Shown: one piece after another, positions 9,894 through 23,870 of the stretch
Numbering within the stretch: the stretch's first letter is position 1
How the letters are laid out: each line of letters begins with the position of its first letter
Assembly (NCBI RefSeq): GCF_040054535.1
Contig: NC_090797.1
Location: forward strand, 12,649,001-12,713,000
DNA: 64,000 nucleotides
Direction of reading: 5' to 3'
DNA from: Antennarius striatus
Taxonomy: Eukaryota > Chordata > Actinopteri > Lophiiformes > Antennariidae
The notes under the pieces: generated by a model
The model's input: only the letters and a program-made list of their open reading frames with translations
What the model was told of the DNA's origin: nothing
The model's database searches: none
Position numbers and translations under genes: made by a program

Positions 9894-11075
9894 CTAACTG
9901 TAAGAAAATAGATTCCTGGACCACACCACACAGGAGGGTGGACAGCACTGGATGAAGGGGCAGCGTCTCCAAAAACACTTAAAATACACAAGAATCTGGT
10001 GTTTGTCAAAAATCTTCCTCAGTTTTTCAGACACTCCAGACACACATGGGATCACTGTACCGTTACGTCTGCTCTCCTTCTCTTCTGTCCTCACTGTGTT
10101 ATTCTTCTGGATCTTCTGTGAGCCTTCACAAAGGTCCGGTCAGGATATCCTGTTCTTTCACCTGGTCTTGGGTACTGGTTGGTGACTTGTCAGGCCTGTT
10201 TGTCAGTGTCCTGATGGCGCCAAGCTGGTGCCCCAATGGATGGTGAGAGTCAAAAAACAGGTGTTGGTCTGTTTGTGTTGGAGTCCTGTATACCCCAACA
10301 CTCACACTTCCGTCATCTTTGATGTTGCTGTCCACCGAGTTGATGTGAAAGGTTGCACCTCGTGGATTTTGCTCTTGTGTCGTCCATGTACCAGAACCAG
10401 TGGCTTGGTGTTGCTCCTTTGAACGAGGTCAGGGCCATGTGTTCCACTTCTTCCATGTACAGATTGGACACAACAGGAGACACCTGAGAGCCCATGGCAC
10501 ATCCGTGTTTCTGCCTATAGAAGCTCCCTCTGTACTGGAAAAAGTTGCTGTTTAGGCAGAGGTCCAGAAGTTGGCAGATCTGGTCAGGGTTGAAGTTTGT
10601 CCTGTCGCTGAGGGTGTTGTCCTGTGAAAGCCGTTGCCTTACTGCTTCCACTGCCTCCATTGCATGAACACATGTGAACAGGGAGGTGACGTCATAGGAT
10701 ACCATGGTCTCATCTGTATCCAATCTCAGTCCTCTCACCTTTTCCACAATGTCCATGGAGTTCTGTATTTGGTAGTGGTTCTTCCTTACGAATGGGGCCA
10801 AGATGGTGGCAACATGCTTGGCGATGTCGTATGTGATGCAGAAGGGTCTCCTTCTTTATGATTTTGTGGAGCCCATATATGCATGGAATGGCTTCCCCAG
10901 GGTACAGGCAATGGTATAGCAGGTGGTTTATAGTTTCCTCCATTTGTAGGCATTCCACAACGTTGTTTTTGTAGCTGCTGGTTGGGTCGTGCTTCAGGGT
11001 CTCATCAGTGCTGCTGTCGCTGAGTAGAGACATTACCTTGCTGTGGTAATCTGGTGTGTAGGCAACAGAATGTAA
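9894..11075 (-). pseudogene. Penelope-like RT fragment (units A/B junction)
   Basis: The most complete view of this element. Minus-strand segments run from DPTSSYKNN through SYDVTSLFT, MGSQVSPVVSNLYMEE, a YMDD catalytic box, VGVYRTPTQTDQ with SHHPLGHQLGAIRTL, to SGVSEKLRKIF, ending at a TAG at 9894. The C-terminal GIY-YIG nuclease domain is absent. Several frames are needed, so it is a dead copy. The same element sits at the same place in all units, so it predates the array. Confidence 0.8.
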
Positions 11076-11516
11076 GTGGAAATGTTTATTCACAGTTTAA
11101 TTGACAAGTTTGACTTATATCTAAAGAATAAGACAGTTGATCAACTCAATAAACCAGACTAAATACATCAGTGTGCAAACACGTTTAATCTTGCATGTCA
11201 GAATACTTTTGAGTTTTGTGTCTATGTGTCTAGATGGGAGTTTTTTTCACTTGGAGCACATTCATACAAGTACAAATGTGGTGGCTTTATCTGCTACAAC
11301 AGAAAGGGTCGCAGTTCCTGAATTGACCTGACAAACAGCACAAATGGTTTCTCAAGCAGTTTGTCCGACAACTTCTCAAGAACATTCTCCTGTAGTGAAT
11401 GAAAAATTAATATTTTGTTACATAATTTATTATTGTTTAAGAAAGTCTTGCCCCTCACACGCTTCATATCCCCAGTGGGTCTAACATGGTAGGTTCCAAA
11501 GTTGTCAGTGGTCGAT

Positions 11517-11683
11517 CTAAGGTCGTACCAATGAAAACTTTTTGGAGGGGTCTGGGATGAACCACTTCTCCCACAGATCCAGGTGAACAGCCGGGTAGTT
11601 CCACGGTTTGAACGGACCATTCCAGTGCAGAAGCTGTGCATCCTGTATGAAGTTCTCTGGATAGCGAGCATCTGGACCCCATC
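11517..11683 (-). pseudogene. GT8 (GLT8D2-like) terminal exon, unit B
   Basis: Same exon as in unit A, with frame, acceptor and stop conserved. Arg replaces Gln two residues before the stop. The polyadenylation signal (TTTATT on the plus strand) lies at about 11085-11090. Confidence 0.72.
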
Positions 11684-12013
11684 CTGGACAAACAGGAACT
11701 CAGCTGAGGTCAGTGCTGCAGAATCTGACTTTACCTGTGTAAGTATCAGTGGTAACCATTCCACTTTGGAGAGCTTGAACTGATTCTACATATTAACAGT
11801 GATGACCTCACCCAGGTGTCTGACGTGCCACAGTGGGTCCAGTGTTGTGAACTTGTCATGAAACACAAGCTAACCAGTCTCTATCAGTCGGAAGTGGCAT
11901 TTGTTGTAAACTGATTTTGATCACATGACCAGAACAAACCCTGGTCCTGACCTGACCCCTTAGCAGAGGTCACCGAGGTCTGGGGTTCTGACCTGTTCCC
12001 TCTGGTGCTTTAG

Positions 12014-12130
<117 letters not shown>

Positions 12131-12558
12131 GGACCGGCGCAAACCCAATACCCACGTTCCTGCTGCCAGCTGTTCTCGCTGGCAATTTAGGGTTAGGGGC
12201 GCTCAAGTATTTTTGTTCAGGGTTTTGTTCAGTCCTGTTTTCCTTCTTTAAAAAGACAAATAGAGTTCCAGCAGCATAAAGATCTGTGTGAAGAAGTTGT
12301 TTCTGACAGCTGTCCTGCTAACATTTAGTTAGCTTCAGCGTTGCGTCCAGATGTTGATGCCTGGTTCTGATTGGTCACCGGATTCAAAAGGTTTTAAGTC
12401 CCTTAAATGTTTGTGATTCCTGAACGGGACTAAAAAAAAGTCACGCAACTGATAGATATCAAATTTATTTAGATATTTTAGAAAATATTGCGCACACACA
12501 CACGAACAGTCAACAGGCTGAGAACTCACACAACCCCTCAGGGTGTGACGAAGGTTGG

Positions 12559-12630
<72 letters not shown>

Positions 12631-13339
12631 TGTTCAGTGGGCGGTACATTCACAGACCAGCATGAAGGTGGACATGTTTGCTGAGACAGGGATGACTGAT
12701 TGGCCGGGCTAAATGTCAGGTGGGTGGAGGGGCGGGGCTGAGGTAGCTTTCTTTATCACTGGTCACTACTGGGGAAGAGGTTATGACCCGGATCAGCTGG
12801 TTCTGGGTCAAAGGTTCCGATCTGTTTCCTTTTCAGTCTGAATCCAGAAACCGTGGAACCTTCATGGACCCTGTTCTCAGGTGGAACCTGTGTCCGGACC
12901 ACAGTCGTTTTAAACTGACCGTCTGCAGAACTTTCTGGATCTTCACAGCGAGCAGAACTTCTGTCCTCAGTGACTGGAGACGGAGACCACAAAAAATGAC
13001 TCGAGCTTGAAATACGAGTCAGTCTCACCACTCGAGAATTTATGTCATTTTACACGCAATTGTTTTTGTGCATCTCCATGGCGACAGTTTGCTGCTGGGC
13101 GTGGCCTCCAAAAGGTTTGTTTTTATTCAACTTAATTTGACATGAATCGCGGAGGCGGGGCCTCCATCTACAGGTGAGATCTGATCAGAGTACCTTCTCT
13201 GACTGACATAGCCAACACAAAAAAAACCTTTCGCTTTGTCCCTGTTAGAAAGTTAGAAAGGATTGGAAATATTTTTTTACTTCAAGTAATAAACTCCCTC
13301 ATCTAGGGCGCAGATACTTCACCAGTTTAAACCTTTCTG
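12131..13339 (+). other. piwil1-exon 3' flank with CA microsatellite, unit B
   Basis: Counterpart of 1746-2981. The CA tract is at 12561-12625. No gene seen. Confidence 0.6.
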
Positions 13340-13348
13340 TTCAGATTT

Positions 13349-15822
13349 ACGATGGTGCCGCGGATGGACGCCTCGGCACGGAGCTCTCTCTTGTTCTACT
13401 TTATTTTGTGTTTTTTGTCGACCTTCGCGTCTTTTTCTGAGTGCTATCCCATCACCTACTCCTCTGTGGAACTGCTGGCCATCAGACAGTTCTTACCCGG
13501 TAATTTTATTCCGCAGTTTGCGTCAGATCCGAGCAGTTTTGCGGAGATCTTGATCGGCGGAGCTGCGGCCCTTTATGGGCTGCGGCCACGCAGACGTCGG
13601 GGTAAGAGAGCTGGCGCGCTGGTGAGACTCCGCCAGCAGGGATTCAGGACCCCGCTGCCATCAATACATCTGGCTAACCTCCGCTCACTACCCAATAAAC
13701 TGGACGAGCTGCACCTCCTCTGCGGGAAAAATATGGACTTTGCACGTCCCGCTGCCCTGTGTTTCACTGAAACTTGGCTCAGTGAATCGATCCCCGACGG
13801 CGCTCTGCATCTGCCGGACTTCCAACTTCACAGAGCGGACCGCGTCAAGGAGCGGTCGGGGAAAACCAAGGGTGGTGGAATATGTTTCTACATCAACGAA
13901 GGTTGGTGTAAGGATGTCACAGTGCTCAGCAGGTTCTGTGGACCGGACATTGAGACATTCTGCATCAACTGCAAGCCCTTTTATTCCCCACGGGAGTTCT
14001 CCTCTTTCGTGTTCGTCGGTGTTTAAATTCCACCGCAAGCTAATGTGGATGCTGCACTCCATACATTAGCGGAACAAATCACGGACATTGAAAGGAAACA
14101 CCCAGACTCATTTTTAATCATCCTGGGGGACTTCAACAGAGCGGAACTAAACAACGAGCTCCCTAAATACAGGCAGCATGTGACCTGTTCGACGAGGGAC
14201 AACAACACGCTGGATCACTGCTACACGGTAACTAGGGACGCTTATCGCTCGGTCCCCCGCGCAGCTCTGGGAAACTCCGATCACTGCCTCGTCCACCTCA
14301 TCCCAGCCTACAGGTAGAGACTGAGAACATCTCGGCCTGTGGTGAAAACGGTGAAGAAGTGGACCAACGAGGCAAAGCAGGAACTGCAGGAATGCTTTGA
14401 CTGCACCGACTGGAGTGTTTTTGAAGCTGCTACGGACAACCTGGATGATTACACGGACACTGTGACAGCCTACATTAGCTTCTGTGAGGACCTGTGTGTG
14501 CCAACCAAGACCTTCCGCACATACAGCAACAACAAGCCATGGTTCACAGCCAAGCTGAGACAACTGCGCTTGGCTAAGGAGGAGGCCTACAGATCTGGGG
14601 ATAGGGCTCTGTACCGGCAGACCAGGAACACACTGACTAAGGAGATCAGAGTAGCTAAGAGGAACACCATCATCCCTGAGCTGCTATCCTCCAAACTTCA
14701 CCAGCTCACAGTCCCCTCTGTCATGTGTCAGTGGATCACCAGCTTCCTGACAGACAGGACACAGCAGGTGAGGCTGGGGGCGATCACCTCAGACACTCAG
14801 ACAGTCAGCACCGGTGCCCCCCAGGGTTGCGTCCTCTCTCCGCTGCTCTTCTCCATCTACACCAACGACTGCACATCCACGCACCCAGCCGTCAAACTCC
14901 TGAAGTTTGCAGATGACACAACTGTCATTGGACTCATCCAGGACGGGGATGAGTCCGCATACCGACAGGAGGTGAGACAGCTGGTGGACTGGTGTAGTCG
15001 CAACAGCCTGGAGCTGAACACGCTCAAGACTGTGGAGATGACAGTGGACTTTAGGAAGTCACCCTCCCCTCTGCTCCCCCTCACCATTGCAAACAGCCCT
15101 GTGGACTCTGTGGAGAGCTTCAAGTTCCTGGGGACTACTGTTTCCAGGGACCTGAAGTGGTCTCTCCACATCAGCTGCATCCTCAAGAAGGCCCAGCAGA
15201 GGATGTACTTTCTTAGGCAGCTAAGGAAGCACGGTCTGCCACAGGAGCTGTTGGTCCTGTTCTACACGGCAGTCATTGAATCGGTTCTGTGTTCCTCCAT
15301 CACAGTCTGGTTCGGTGCTGCCACCCAAAGGGACAGGACACGACTACAAAGGACAATCAGGTCTGCTGAGAAGATCACTGGGACCTCCCTGCCCTCCCTC
15401 CAAAAGCTGTACTCCTCAAGAATTAGGAGTCGGGCAGGGAAGATCATCTCAGACCCAACACACCCTGGACACCGTCTATTCAAAAGGCTACCCTCTGGGA
15501 GGCGCTACAGAGCCCTCCTCTCAAAAACAACCAGACTCAAAAACAGTTTCTTCCCCGAAGCCATAAGACACTTGAACAATAAATTTTAACTATTTGTCTC
15601 CAAACCCCTGCAACATGCACTCAGCACCTGTACATCGTGTCCCCCCCCCCCACCTACTGCTTTTTGCTTCCTACATTTTGTATTTAGTATAGTTATTTAT
15701 AATATTTAAGTATTTAGAATAGTTAACTTATGAATGAACAGTTTGAGACACCACCTGCCGGAAACAAATTCCTCGTCTGCTTTTTACAAACGATGACCAA
15801 TAAAGCTGATTCTGATTCTGAT
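13349..15822 (+). mobile_element. Internally deleted LINE (CR1/L2-like), unit B
   Basis: Same element at the same site, with the left target copy TTCAGATTT at 13340-13348. The right target copy has been shortened with part of the TGATTC tail. It shares with unit A the internal RT deletion and the TAG after the endonuclease. The insertion and both lesions therefore predate the A/B duplication. Confidence 0.9.
13352..15589 (+). pseudogene. APE-RT ORF remnant, unit B
   Basis: The endonuclease frame is cut by a private TAA at 14023-14025 (TAC in unit A), then by the shared TAG near 14315. After that 416 codons are open to 15589 with the FADD catalytic box, RT thumb and C-terminal LINE domain ending RHLNNKF. 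The internal deletion after EIRVAKR is as in unit A. Confidence 0.85.
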
Positions 15823-16275
15823 TTAGCTTGAAGCGCCATCTAGCGGGCAGTGATGCTAGTTACACATTTTCACTTTTCAACACCTGGGAACGTTTTCCTT
15901 TACTGTCAGGGTCCATGGTGGCTTTCCTTTGTGGTTTATATCAGAGTGAAAAGCCACTTCAGTTCCATCATTACGGTGGGCTGTACTTGTGTTCGTGTGC
16001 TTCCTGATTTCATTCTCCCATTATTCATGAGTGACAAATGATAACCTACTTTGAATCATTTTATGACATGCAACCAAAATTACTGAATCAGCTTTTAACA
16101 TCCCTCATGTAGTATTTGTGCTGATATAAAACATGAACTCGGACACAAAATTATCACACAAATTTATTGACAAAAGATTTACTAAACAAATACACATGTT
16201 ATATACAAGAAAAGATACAGGCACTGATTCAGTTTCGCTCAGGGACGATGGGCCAGCAGGGGGTTGACTTATGGT

Positions 16276-17162
16276 TCATTCCAGCCAGGAATGACTCAGG
16301 AGCTGCTCCAGAGTGGGACGCTGCTGAGGGTCCTCAGCCAGACACAGACGCAACACGTTTTGGCAGTTTGGAGACAACTTCTGACTGATGCAGAGGCTCT
16401 TCAAAAAGTGTTGGTGCAGCATGTTATAGAGAACCACTCCCATCTGCCACACAGTAACAGGCCTGCTACTGTACACTGAACTCCAGGACCACTCTGGTGG
16501 GTAATAGGAAGGGGTTCCACGATATATACCTTCGATTGTGTCCCCGTCATTGATAAACATGCTTAGACCAAAGTCAATTATCCTCAAACGTGGAACACCG
16601 CTGCTGATGTCAACCAAGATATTTTCCATTTTGATGTCTGCATGGAAAATCTTGTTGGCATCAAGTTCTCTGACGGCTTCCACCAGCTGCTTGAAGAAGA
16701 GTCTGGCCTCCTCTTCCTCCAAAGTACCTCCTCTGGACTTGCTGTAATTCAAGAGGTCAACCGCTGGAAATGGACATTCCATGATGATGATGAGCTCCTC
16801 CTCCAGGTCGTAGTGGTCCAGGAGGGAAATGGATGCTGACTGGCCAACCGATCCTCCTGCTTGTTGACTCATCTTCATGAAAAGCACTTCAAGAGGCATC
16901 TTGCTCCTGTCGTCGTCTTCACGGAAAACAAGGGTCTGGGGAATGTGCTTGATCGCTACGTGGACAAAATCTTCCTTCCTGTAACCCATGTACACAGATC
17001 CCTGGCCTCCATCACCGAGTCGGTACAGTTGACAATATTTATCCTCAAACTGCTTCTTCTTCGCTGGACTGATTTTCTTGTCCGGCTCCTGTGTCTCCAT
17101 GGACTGAGATTGAGACCCACGTCTCCTGGTATGGATTTTCTTCCTCAGGAACGTTCTTAGTC
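16276..17162 (-). CDS. PIM-like kinase, main exon, unit B
   Basis: Short-tail form like unit A. It encodes 297 residues with exon 1 (18497-18503), one Lys fewer in the KKKK run. Gly-loop, Lys, HAD, DFG and the C-lobe are as in unit A; the hinge region reads IIIMECPFP. Open throughout, with splice sites intact. Confidence 0.87.
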
Positions 17163-17837
17163 CTGTCATTGGCATCAGAAAACACTGAGTTAGTACCTTC
17201 ACTCCCTGATTACAATGTTACTATTCTACTATGTAATTTAAAGCTTTTAAATTACCTTAAACCACAGGAAAGCAGCAACTAAATATTTAAATAGAAATTA
17301 AATGTTTTTAAAATATATTATAAATTTAATTTTACAACTACTGGTTTAAGCTGACAGCAGGTTTGTCTTATGTATTGTACTGAAGTGGAATTCTGAGCTA
17401 CTTCTACTTCATGTTAGAAAGGAAGACAAACTTTTTGTTGTCTTGTTTGCAAAAGTTCACATAAACTGTGATGCTCCTGTTATAGACAGTAGTGGATTAA
17501 ATTTCCAGAGACTTACTTGAAAATAAACCCGTCTGTTGTTCAGCCCCCTGAATCTTTGTGGGGTCTCTGAGGTCATCAGAGGTCTTCCAGTGATGAAGAG
17601 GCTGAGGCTGAAGTCTGTAGTCAGCTGTGAATCTCCAAAAACGCTTAAAAACTGTCAGAGACATTGTAGAAATCTCATTACAATTATATGTATATTATTA
17701 ATATACAGACACTGCTGACAAAGATAAATTAAACAAGGCAGTCAGAGACTGCGACATCCCTGAATTCAAAATTTTACCCTGACTTTCATAATGTTCCTTA
17801 CTTTCAGCAATGATTTCTATATTGTTCTATCGAGTAT

Positions 17838-18240
17838 GACATTGACCTAATTTTCCAAAGGTGAAGGTCATCATCACATTTTTGTGCCTCTGGCTTCCTG
17901 AATATGTTGCTTTTCATTTTGTGATTATATCTCATCAGGTATCAGAGAGGTGTTCCGAAAATGGTATAAAAGTAAAAATTTGACCTTGACCTAGTTTTTC
18001 AAGGTCAATGTTCAGATCTCATTTTTATCCTTTTGCCTCCCTGAATATAACGCCTTTTGGTTCGTTTTTCTGTCTCATCCGGTTCCTAAGATATGTGCAA
18101 AAAATGAACAAAAGTTGAAATTTGACCTTGACCTAGTTTTCTCAAGGTCAAGGTCATCATCTCATTTTCATCCCCTTTGTTGCCCGAGGATTGTGCTTTT
18201 TGTTTTATCTTTCTATCTGCAACAGATAGAAAGATAAAAG
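17838..18240 (+). repeat. AGGTCA-dyad tandem repeat and hairpin, unit B
   Basis: Counterpart of 7495-7900. Hairpin arms are at 18203-18219 and 18223-18239, perfectly paired. Confidence 0.7.
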
Positions 18241-18496
18241 ATATTTAATGGATGGAAGGACGAACACACGAACACTGACATCATCGCTTCATGGGATGTA
18301 ATTAGAGATCATCAATTTTCAAATTTCATTTTGCAATACTTGTAATCCAAATTTTTTGATAATGATTCGAATCCCTGAAGTCACCTCTGATATGATGAAC
18401 CACAAACGTGAATTTTCTCCGTGTGTTTCTATTTTTTCTTGATTAAACACTGAATAACAGTTTTCCACGGGTGGAATTAAATGTTGGTGGATTTAC

Positions 18497-18660
18497 CTTT
18501 CATGGCTGCAGATCGATGACAGAAACAAGTTGAGTGCTGCTCGGATCTCGGTGCTGACTGTAGTGTAACTGTGAGGGTCTGTCTCAGTAACGTTACACAG
18601 GTGTTGATACCTGAGGCGGTTTGGCTTTGAAGTTAGGGTCTTTGTGACGTCACCGGCTGC
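18497..18660 (-). promoter_or_regulatory. Kinase exon 1 and promoter, unit B
   Basis: ATGAAAG|GTAAAT at 18497-18503, and the CRE palindrome at 18645-18652. Confidence 0.63.
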
Positions 18661-20329
18661 AGCAGCGTTATGGACTCAGCCGTTGTCCGGAAAACGAACC
18701 GGTTTGGGACCCGCTGGGTCCGAATTAAAAAAAATAATCTCATAATTCAGACCAGAAACGAAGGACTATGAGGAAATATTTAATACTACATCAGGCAATT
18801 ATGATTAAAAAAAATTAATTATAATAAAAATAAAAATTGTGGAAACACTTTAACATTGTGACGCTATCTGACAGCTTCATGTGCAACTTTGGCTCATTGT
18901 TTTTCGCATCTGAAATAAATATTAAAAAGTCGACAAATATGATTTTAAAAGCCTCTGACTCTCATTTTAATAAGAATTAAACACCAGATCCTTCAAATTC
19001 TGAGTATAAATCAAGCAGCTTCATCTCGTTTATTATTTGCGTTACAGCACAAACAAAAAATTATTAATAACAATTTAACAAAAGCAGATTTGTTTTTCTA
19101 CATTATTGATTAATATTTAATGATATGAAATAATGTACAATATTTCTTAAATTAATATGAAATTTTCCGAATATTATGTATGATGAAAAACAATGGGTGC
19201 CTGCAGCAGAGAAGACCCATTTATATTTGAAAAAACATAGTCAACTTTATTTTTAAATGTACCACGTATGCACGACATACAGCACAGATGAAATTACAGT
19301 CTGCAACCTGGGAATAAATTTGTTAAGCCGACTGAATAACCCACATTCCAAAAATTAGAACAGGCTTAGGCAGAGTTTATAAGGATTACAGGTTTTATTC
19401 CTATAAATGTATTGGAACATGTGGTCTGGACTTGTGCAGTCTTTGAGCGTTGCCACAGACAACAGAATTGAGCAGTTTTTGATTCCTTTACGTTTTGAAC
19501 TGTTTTTCCAGCCTCCTGCCTGCAGGTGGCGCCCCGTCCATTCAGACCCGTTCATATGAACTCAGAGCAAAGAGAGCGGACTGTGTTCTTTCCGGTCATA
19601 TGATTGTCTGACTCATTCATCTGTGTGGTCATAAATGATGAGTCATGCTGGGAACACTTCCAAAATCATCTGCATATTTGGAAATTTTTGTTTTGTTTCT
19701 TGCAGGAATGTCCAGCCTGTGTGAGCTCATCGCTCACAGGAATATTCTCTGCTCAGATTAGATGGCATTATGAATTCACCAGGACACACTGATCCAACAC
19801 AGACAGACTACAGACAGATTAACCAGAACCTGCACCACTGACGGCTCACAGACGACACGCTGCCTACAGTGTGGGTCTGTGTGCTGCTTCAGTGGACGGG
19901 CTGAAGCTCTGACAGAACTGAGCAGCAGCTTCATCTGTCTGTCTGTCCAGGTTCTGTCTGTCCAGCTCCGCGTCAGTGAACATCCAGCTGTGAAGTCACT
20001 GAACCACAACACAAACATCACTTCATCTCCAAACATGACATTTCACTGCAGTCTTTACTGCCTGTGGAGGGGGCAGAAACTCTTACTAATTCACTGTAAA
20101 CTAAATAACACTGTAGAACTCACGCCTCCATTAAGACACACTGGTTCTCCTGTTAACTAATTAAAATAAAACAGTGTTAAAACATAATTCTGTCTCTATA
20201 AAAACCTTCTCCAGGTAGAGTTTGGTGTCGGATCTCTCCAGCTTCCTGTCACCACAAAAACACGTGTAAAGATGAACTGGTGTCTTTTATTTGCCCAGAG
20301 GCATAAATGTAAGTGTGACTGGTTGTTCT
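18661..20329 (+). other. Intergenic block, unit B
   Basis: AT-rich, with no supported gene. It includes the longer allele with CATATGATTGTCTGACTCAT at 19597-19616 and about 290 bp (19615-19908) missing from A and C. Inside that segment, TTTTGTTTTGTTTCTTGCAG at about 19687-19706 is a strong plus-strand acceptor opening a short frame (ATGTCCAGCC...). It is too short to call a gene. Confidence 0.5.
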
Positions 20330-20450
20330 TCATGTACGACAAACTGCCAACTTGTCCAGGCCATACTCCTCCTGCCCATCCTGCTCCAAACTCTCCAGCC
20401 TCCTTTTAACATGATCAGCGGAACATAAAGTTGACGGATGAATCAAGATA
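20330..20450 (-). pseudogene. Unrecognised terminal exon, unit B
   Basis: Same 121-base exon as 9695-9815. One synonymous change (CCA to CCG) and one Ala to Asp change. Acceptor, TGA and downstream AATAAA are retained. Confidence 0.5.
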
Positions 20451-20528
20451 CTGACAAAAATGATGAAAAATGCCTGTCAATATTGTCAAAGTCTCCTGAA
20501 TGGCATAAATTGAGTGGATTTCCTGATT

Positions 20529-21636
20529 CTAACTGTAAGAAAATAGATTCCTGGACCACACCACACAGGAGGGTGGACAGCGCTGGATGAAGGGGCAGCG
20601 TTTCCAAAAACGCTTAAAATACACAAGAATCTGGTGTTTGTCAAAAATCTTCCTCAGTGTTATTCTTCTGGATCTTCTGTGAGCCTTCACAAAGGTCCGG
20701 TCAGGATATCCTGTTCTTTCACCTGGTCTTGGGTACTGGTTGGTGACTTTTCAGGCCTGTTTTTCAGTGTCCTGATGGCGCCAAGCTGGTGCCCCAATGG
20801 ATGGTGAGAGTCAAAAAACAGGTGTTGGTCTGTTTGTGTTGGAGTCCTGTATACCCCAACACTCACACTTCCGTCATCTTTGATGTTGCTGTCCACCGAG
20901 TTGATGTGAAAGGTTGCACCTCGTGGATTTTGCTCTTGTGTCGTCCATGTACCGGAACCAGTGGCTTGGTGTTGCTCCTTTGAACGAGGTCAGGGCCATG
21001 TGTTCTACTTCTTCCATGTACAGATTGGACGCAACAGGAGACACCTGAGAGCCCATGGCACATCCGTGTTTCTGCCTATAGAAGCTCCCTCTGTACTGGA
21101 AAAAGTTGCTGTTTAGGCAGAGGTCCAGAAGTTGGCAGATCTGGTCAGGGTTGAAGTTTGTCCTGTCGCTGAGGGTGTTGTCCTGTGAAAGCCGTTGCCT
21201 TACTGCTTCCACTGCCTCCATTGCATGAACACATGTGAACAGGGAGGTGACGTCATAGGACACCATGGTCTCATCTGTATCCAATCTCAGTCCTCTCACC
21301 TTTTCCACAATGTCCATGGAGTTCTGTATTTGGTAGTGGTTCTTCCTTACGAATGGGGCCAAGATGGTGGCAACATGCTTGGCGATGTCGTATGTGATGC
21401 AGAAGGGTCTCCTTCTTTATGATTTTGTGGAGCCCATATATGCATGGAATGGCTTCCCCAGGGTACAGGCAATGGTATAGCAGGTGGTTTATAGTTTCCT
21501 CCATTTGTAGGCATTCCACCACGTTGTTTTTGTAGCTGCTGGTTGGGTCGTGCTTCAGGGTCTCATCAGTGCTGCTGTCGCTGAGTAGAGACATTACCTT
21601 GCTGTGGTAATCTGGTGTGTAGGCAACAGAATGTAA
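20529..21636 (-). pseudogene. Penelope-like RT fragment (units B/C junction)
   Basis: Same block as at 9894-11075, with the YMDD box retained (RYMDDT). It is shorter because about 75 bp near 20655, encoding the SGVSEKL region, are missing. Confidence 0.78.
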
Positions 21637-22077
21637 GTGGAAATGTTTATTCACAGTTTAATTGACAAGTTTGACTTATATCTAAAGAATAAGACAGTTG
21701 ATCAACTCAATAAACCAGACTAAATACATCAGTGTGGAAACACGTTTAATCTTGCATGTCAGAATACTTTTGAGTTTTGTGTCTATGTGTCTAGATGGGA
21801 GTTTTTTTCACTTGGAGCACATTCATACAAGTACAAATGTGGTGGCTTTATCTGCTACAACAGAAAGGGTCGCAGTTCCTGAATTGACCTGACAAACAGC
21901 ACAAATGGTTTCTCAAGCAGTTTGTCCGACAACTTCTCAAGAACATTCTCCTGTAGTGAATGAAAAATTAATATTTTGTTACATAATTTATTATTGTTTA
22001 AGAAAGTCTTGCCCCTCACACGCTTCATATCCCCAGTGGGTCTAACATGGTAGGTTCCAAAGTCGTCAGTGGTCGAT

Positions 22078-22244
22078 CTAAGGTCGTACCAATGAAAACT
22101 TTTTGGAGGGGTCTGGGATGAACCACTTCTCCCACAGATCCAGGTGAACAGCCGGGTAATTCCACGGTTTGAACGGACCATTCCAGTGCAGAAGCTGTGC
22201 ATCCTGTATGAAGTTCTCTGGATAGCGAGCATCTGGACCCCATC
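22078..22244 (-). pseudogene. GT8 (GLT8D2-like) terminal exon, unit C
   Basis: Open copy of the exon with acceptor and TAG preserved. The single change seen in this neighbourhood, GTCGTCAG for GTTGTCAG near 22062, is in the 3' UTR. Confidence 0.72.
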
Positions 22245-22574
22245 CTGGACAAACAGGAACTCAGCTGAGGTCAGTGCTGCAGAATCTGACTTTACCTGTG
22301 TAAGTATCAGTGGTAACCATTCCACTTTGGAGAGCTTGAACTGATTCTACATATTAACAGTGATGACCTCACCCAGGTGTCTGACGTGCCACAGTGGGTC
22401 CAGTGTTGTGAACTTGTCATGAAACACAAGCTAACCAGTCTCTATCAGTCGGAAGTGGCATTTGTTGTAAACTGATTTTGATCACATGACCAGAACAAAC
22501 CCTGGTCCTGACCTGACCCCTTAGCAGAGGTCACTGAGGTCTGGGGTTCTGACCTGTTCCCTCTGGTGCTTTAG

Positions 22575-22691
<117 letters not shown>

Positions 22692-23118
22692 GGACCGGCG
22701 CAAACCCAATACCCACGTTCCTGCTGCCGGCTGTTCTCGCTGGCAATTTAGGGTTAGGGGCGCTCAAGTATTTTTGTTCAGGGTTTTGTTCAGTCCTGTT
22801 TTCCTTCTTTAAAAAGACAAATAGAGTTCCAGCAGCATAAAGATCTGTGTGAAGAAGTTGTTTCTGACAGCTGTCCTGCTAACGTTTAGTTAGCTTCAGC
22901 GTTGCGTCCAGATGTTGATGCCTGGTTCTGATTGGTCACCGGATTCAAAAGGTTTTAAGTCCCTTAAATGTTTGTGATTCCTGAACGGGACTAAAAAAAA
23001 GTCACGCAACTGATAGATATCAAATTTATTTAGATATTTTAGAAAATATTGCGCACACAAAGAACAGTCAACAGGCTGAGAACTCACACAACCCCTCAGG
23101 GTGTGACGAAGGTTGGTT

Positions 23119-23150
<32 letters not shown>

Positions 23151-23870
23151 TGTTCAGTGGGCGGTACATTCACAGACCAGCATGAAGGTGGACATGATTG
23201 CTGAGGCAGGGATGACTGATTGGCCGGGCTAAATGTCAGGTGGGTGGAGGGGCGGGGCTGAGGTAGCTTTCTTTATCACTGGTCACTACTGGGGAAGAGG
23301 TTATGACCCGGATCAGCTGGTTCTGGGTCAAAGGTTCCGATCTGTTTACTTTTCAGTCTGAATCCAGAAACCGTGGAACCTTCATGGACCCTGTTCTCAG
23401 GTGGAACCTGTGTCCGGACCACAGTCGTTTTAAACTCACCATCTGCAGAACTTTCTGGATCTTCACAGCGAGCAGAACTTCTGTCCTCAGTGACTGGAGA
23501 CGGAGACCAGAAAAAATGACTCGAGCTTGAAATACGAGTCAGTCTCACCACTCGAGGATTTATGTCATTTTACACGCAATTGTATTTGTGCATCTCCATG
23601 GCGACAGTTTGCTGCTGGGCGTGGCCTCCAAAAGGTTTGTTTTTATTCAACTTAATTTGACATGAATCGCGGAGGCGGGGCCTCCATCTACAGGTGAGAT
23701 CTGATCAGAGTACCTTCTCTGACTGGCATAGCCAACACAAAAAAAAACCTTTCGCTTTGTCCCTGTTAGAAAGTTAGAAAGGACTGGAAATATTTTTTTT
23801 ACTTCAAGTAATAAACTCCCTCATCTAGGGTGCAGATACTTCACCAGTTTAAACCTTTCTGTTCAGATTT
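22692..23870 (+). other. piwil1-exon 3' flank and empty LINE site, unit C
   Basis: Counterpart block without LINE. The TTCAGATTT target is present once at 23862-23870 and runs straight into AGCTTGAAGCG. The CA tract is at 23119-23145. No gene seen. Confidence 0.65.

Noticed and set aside
19879..20160. 93-codon plus-strand frame and its antisense partner
   Set aside because: The start is missing in units A and C because of the ~290-bp deletion, and no conserved motif is visible.
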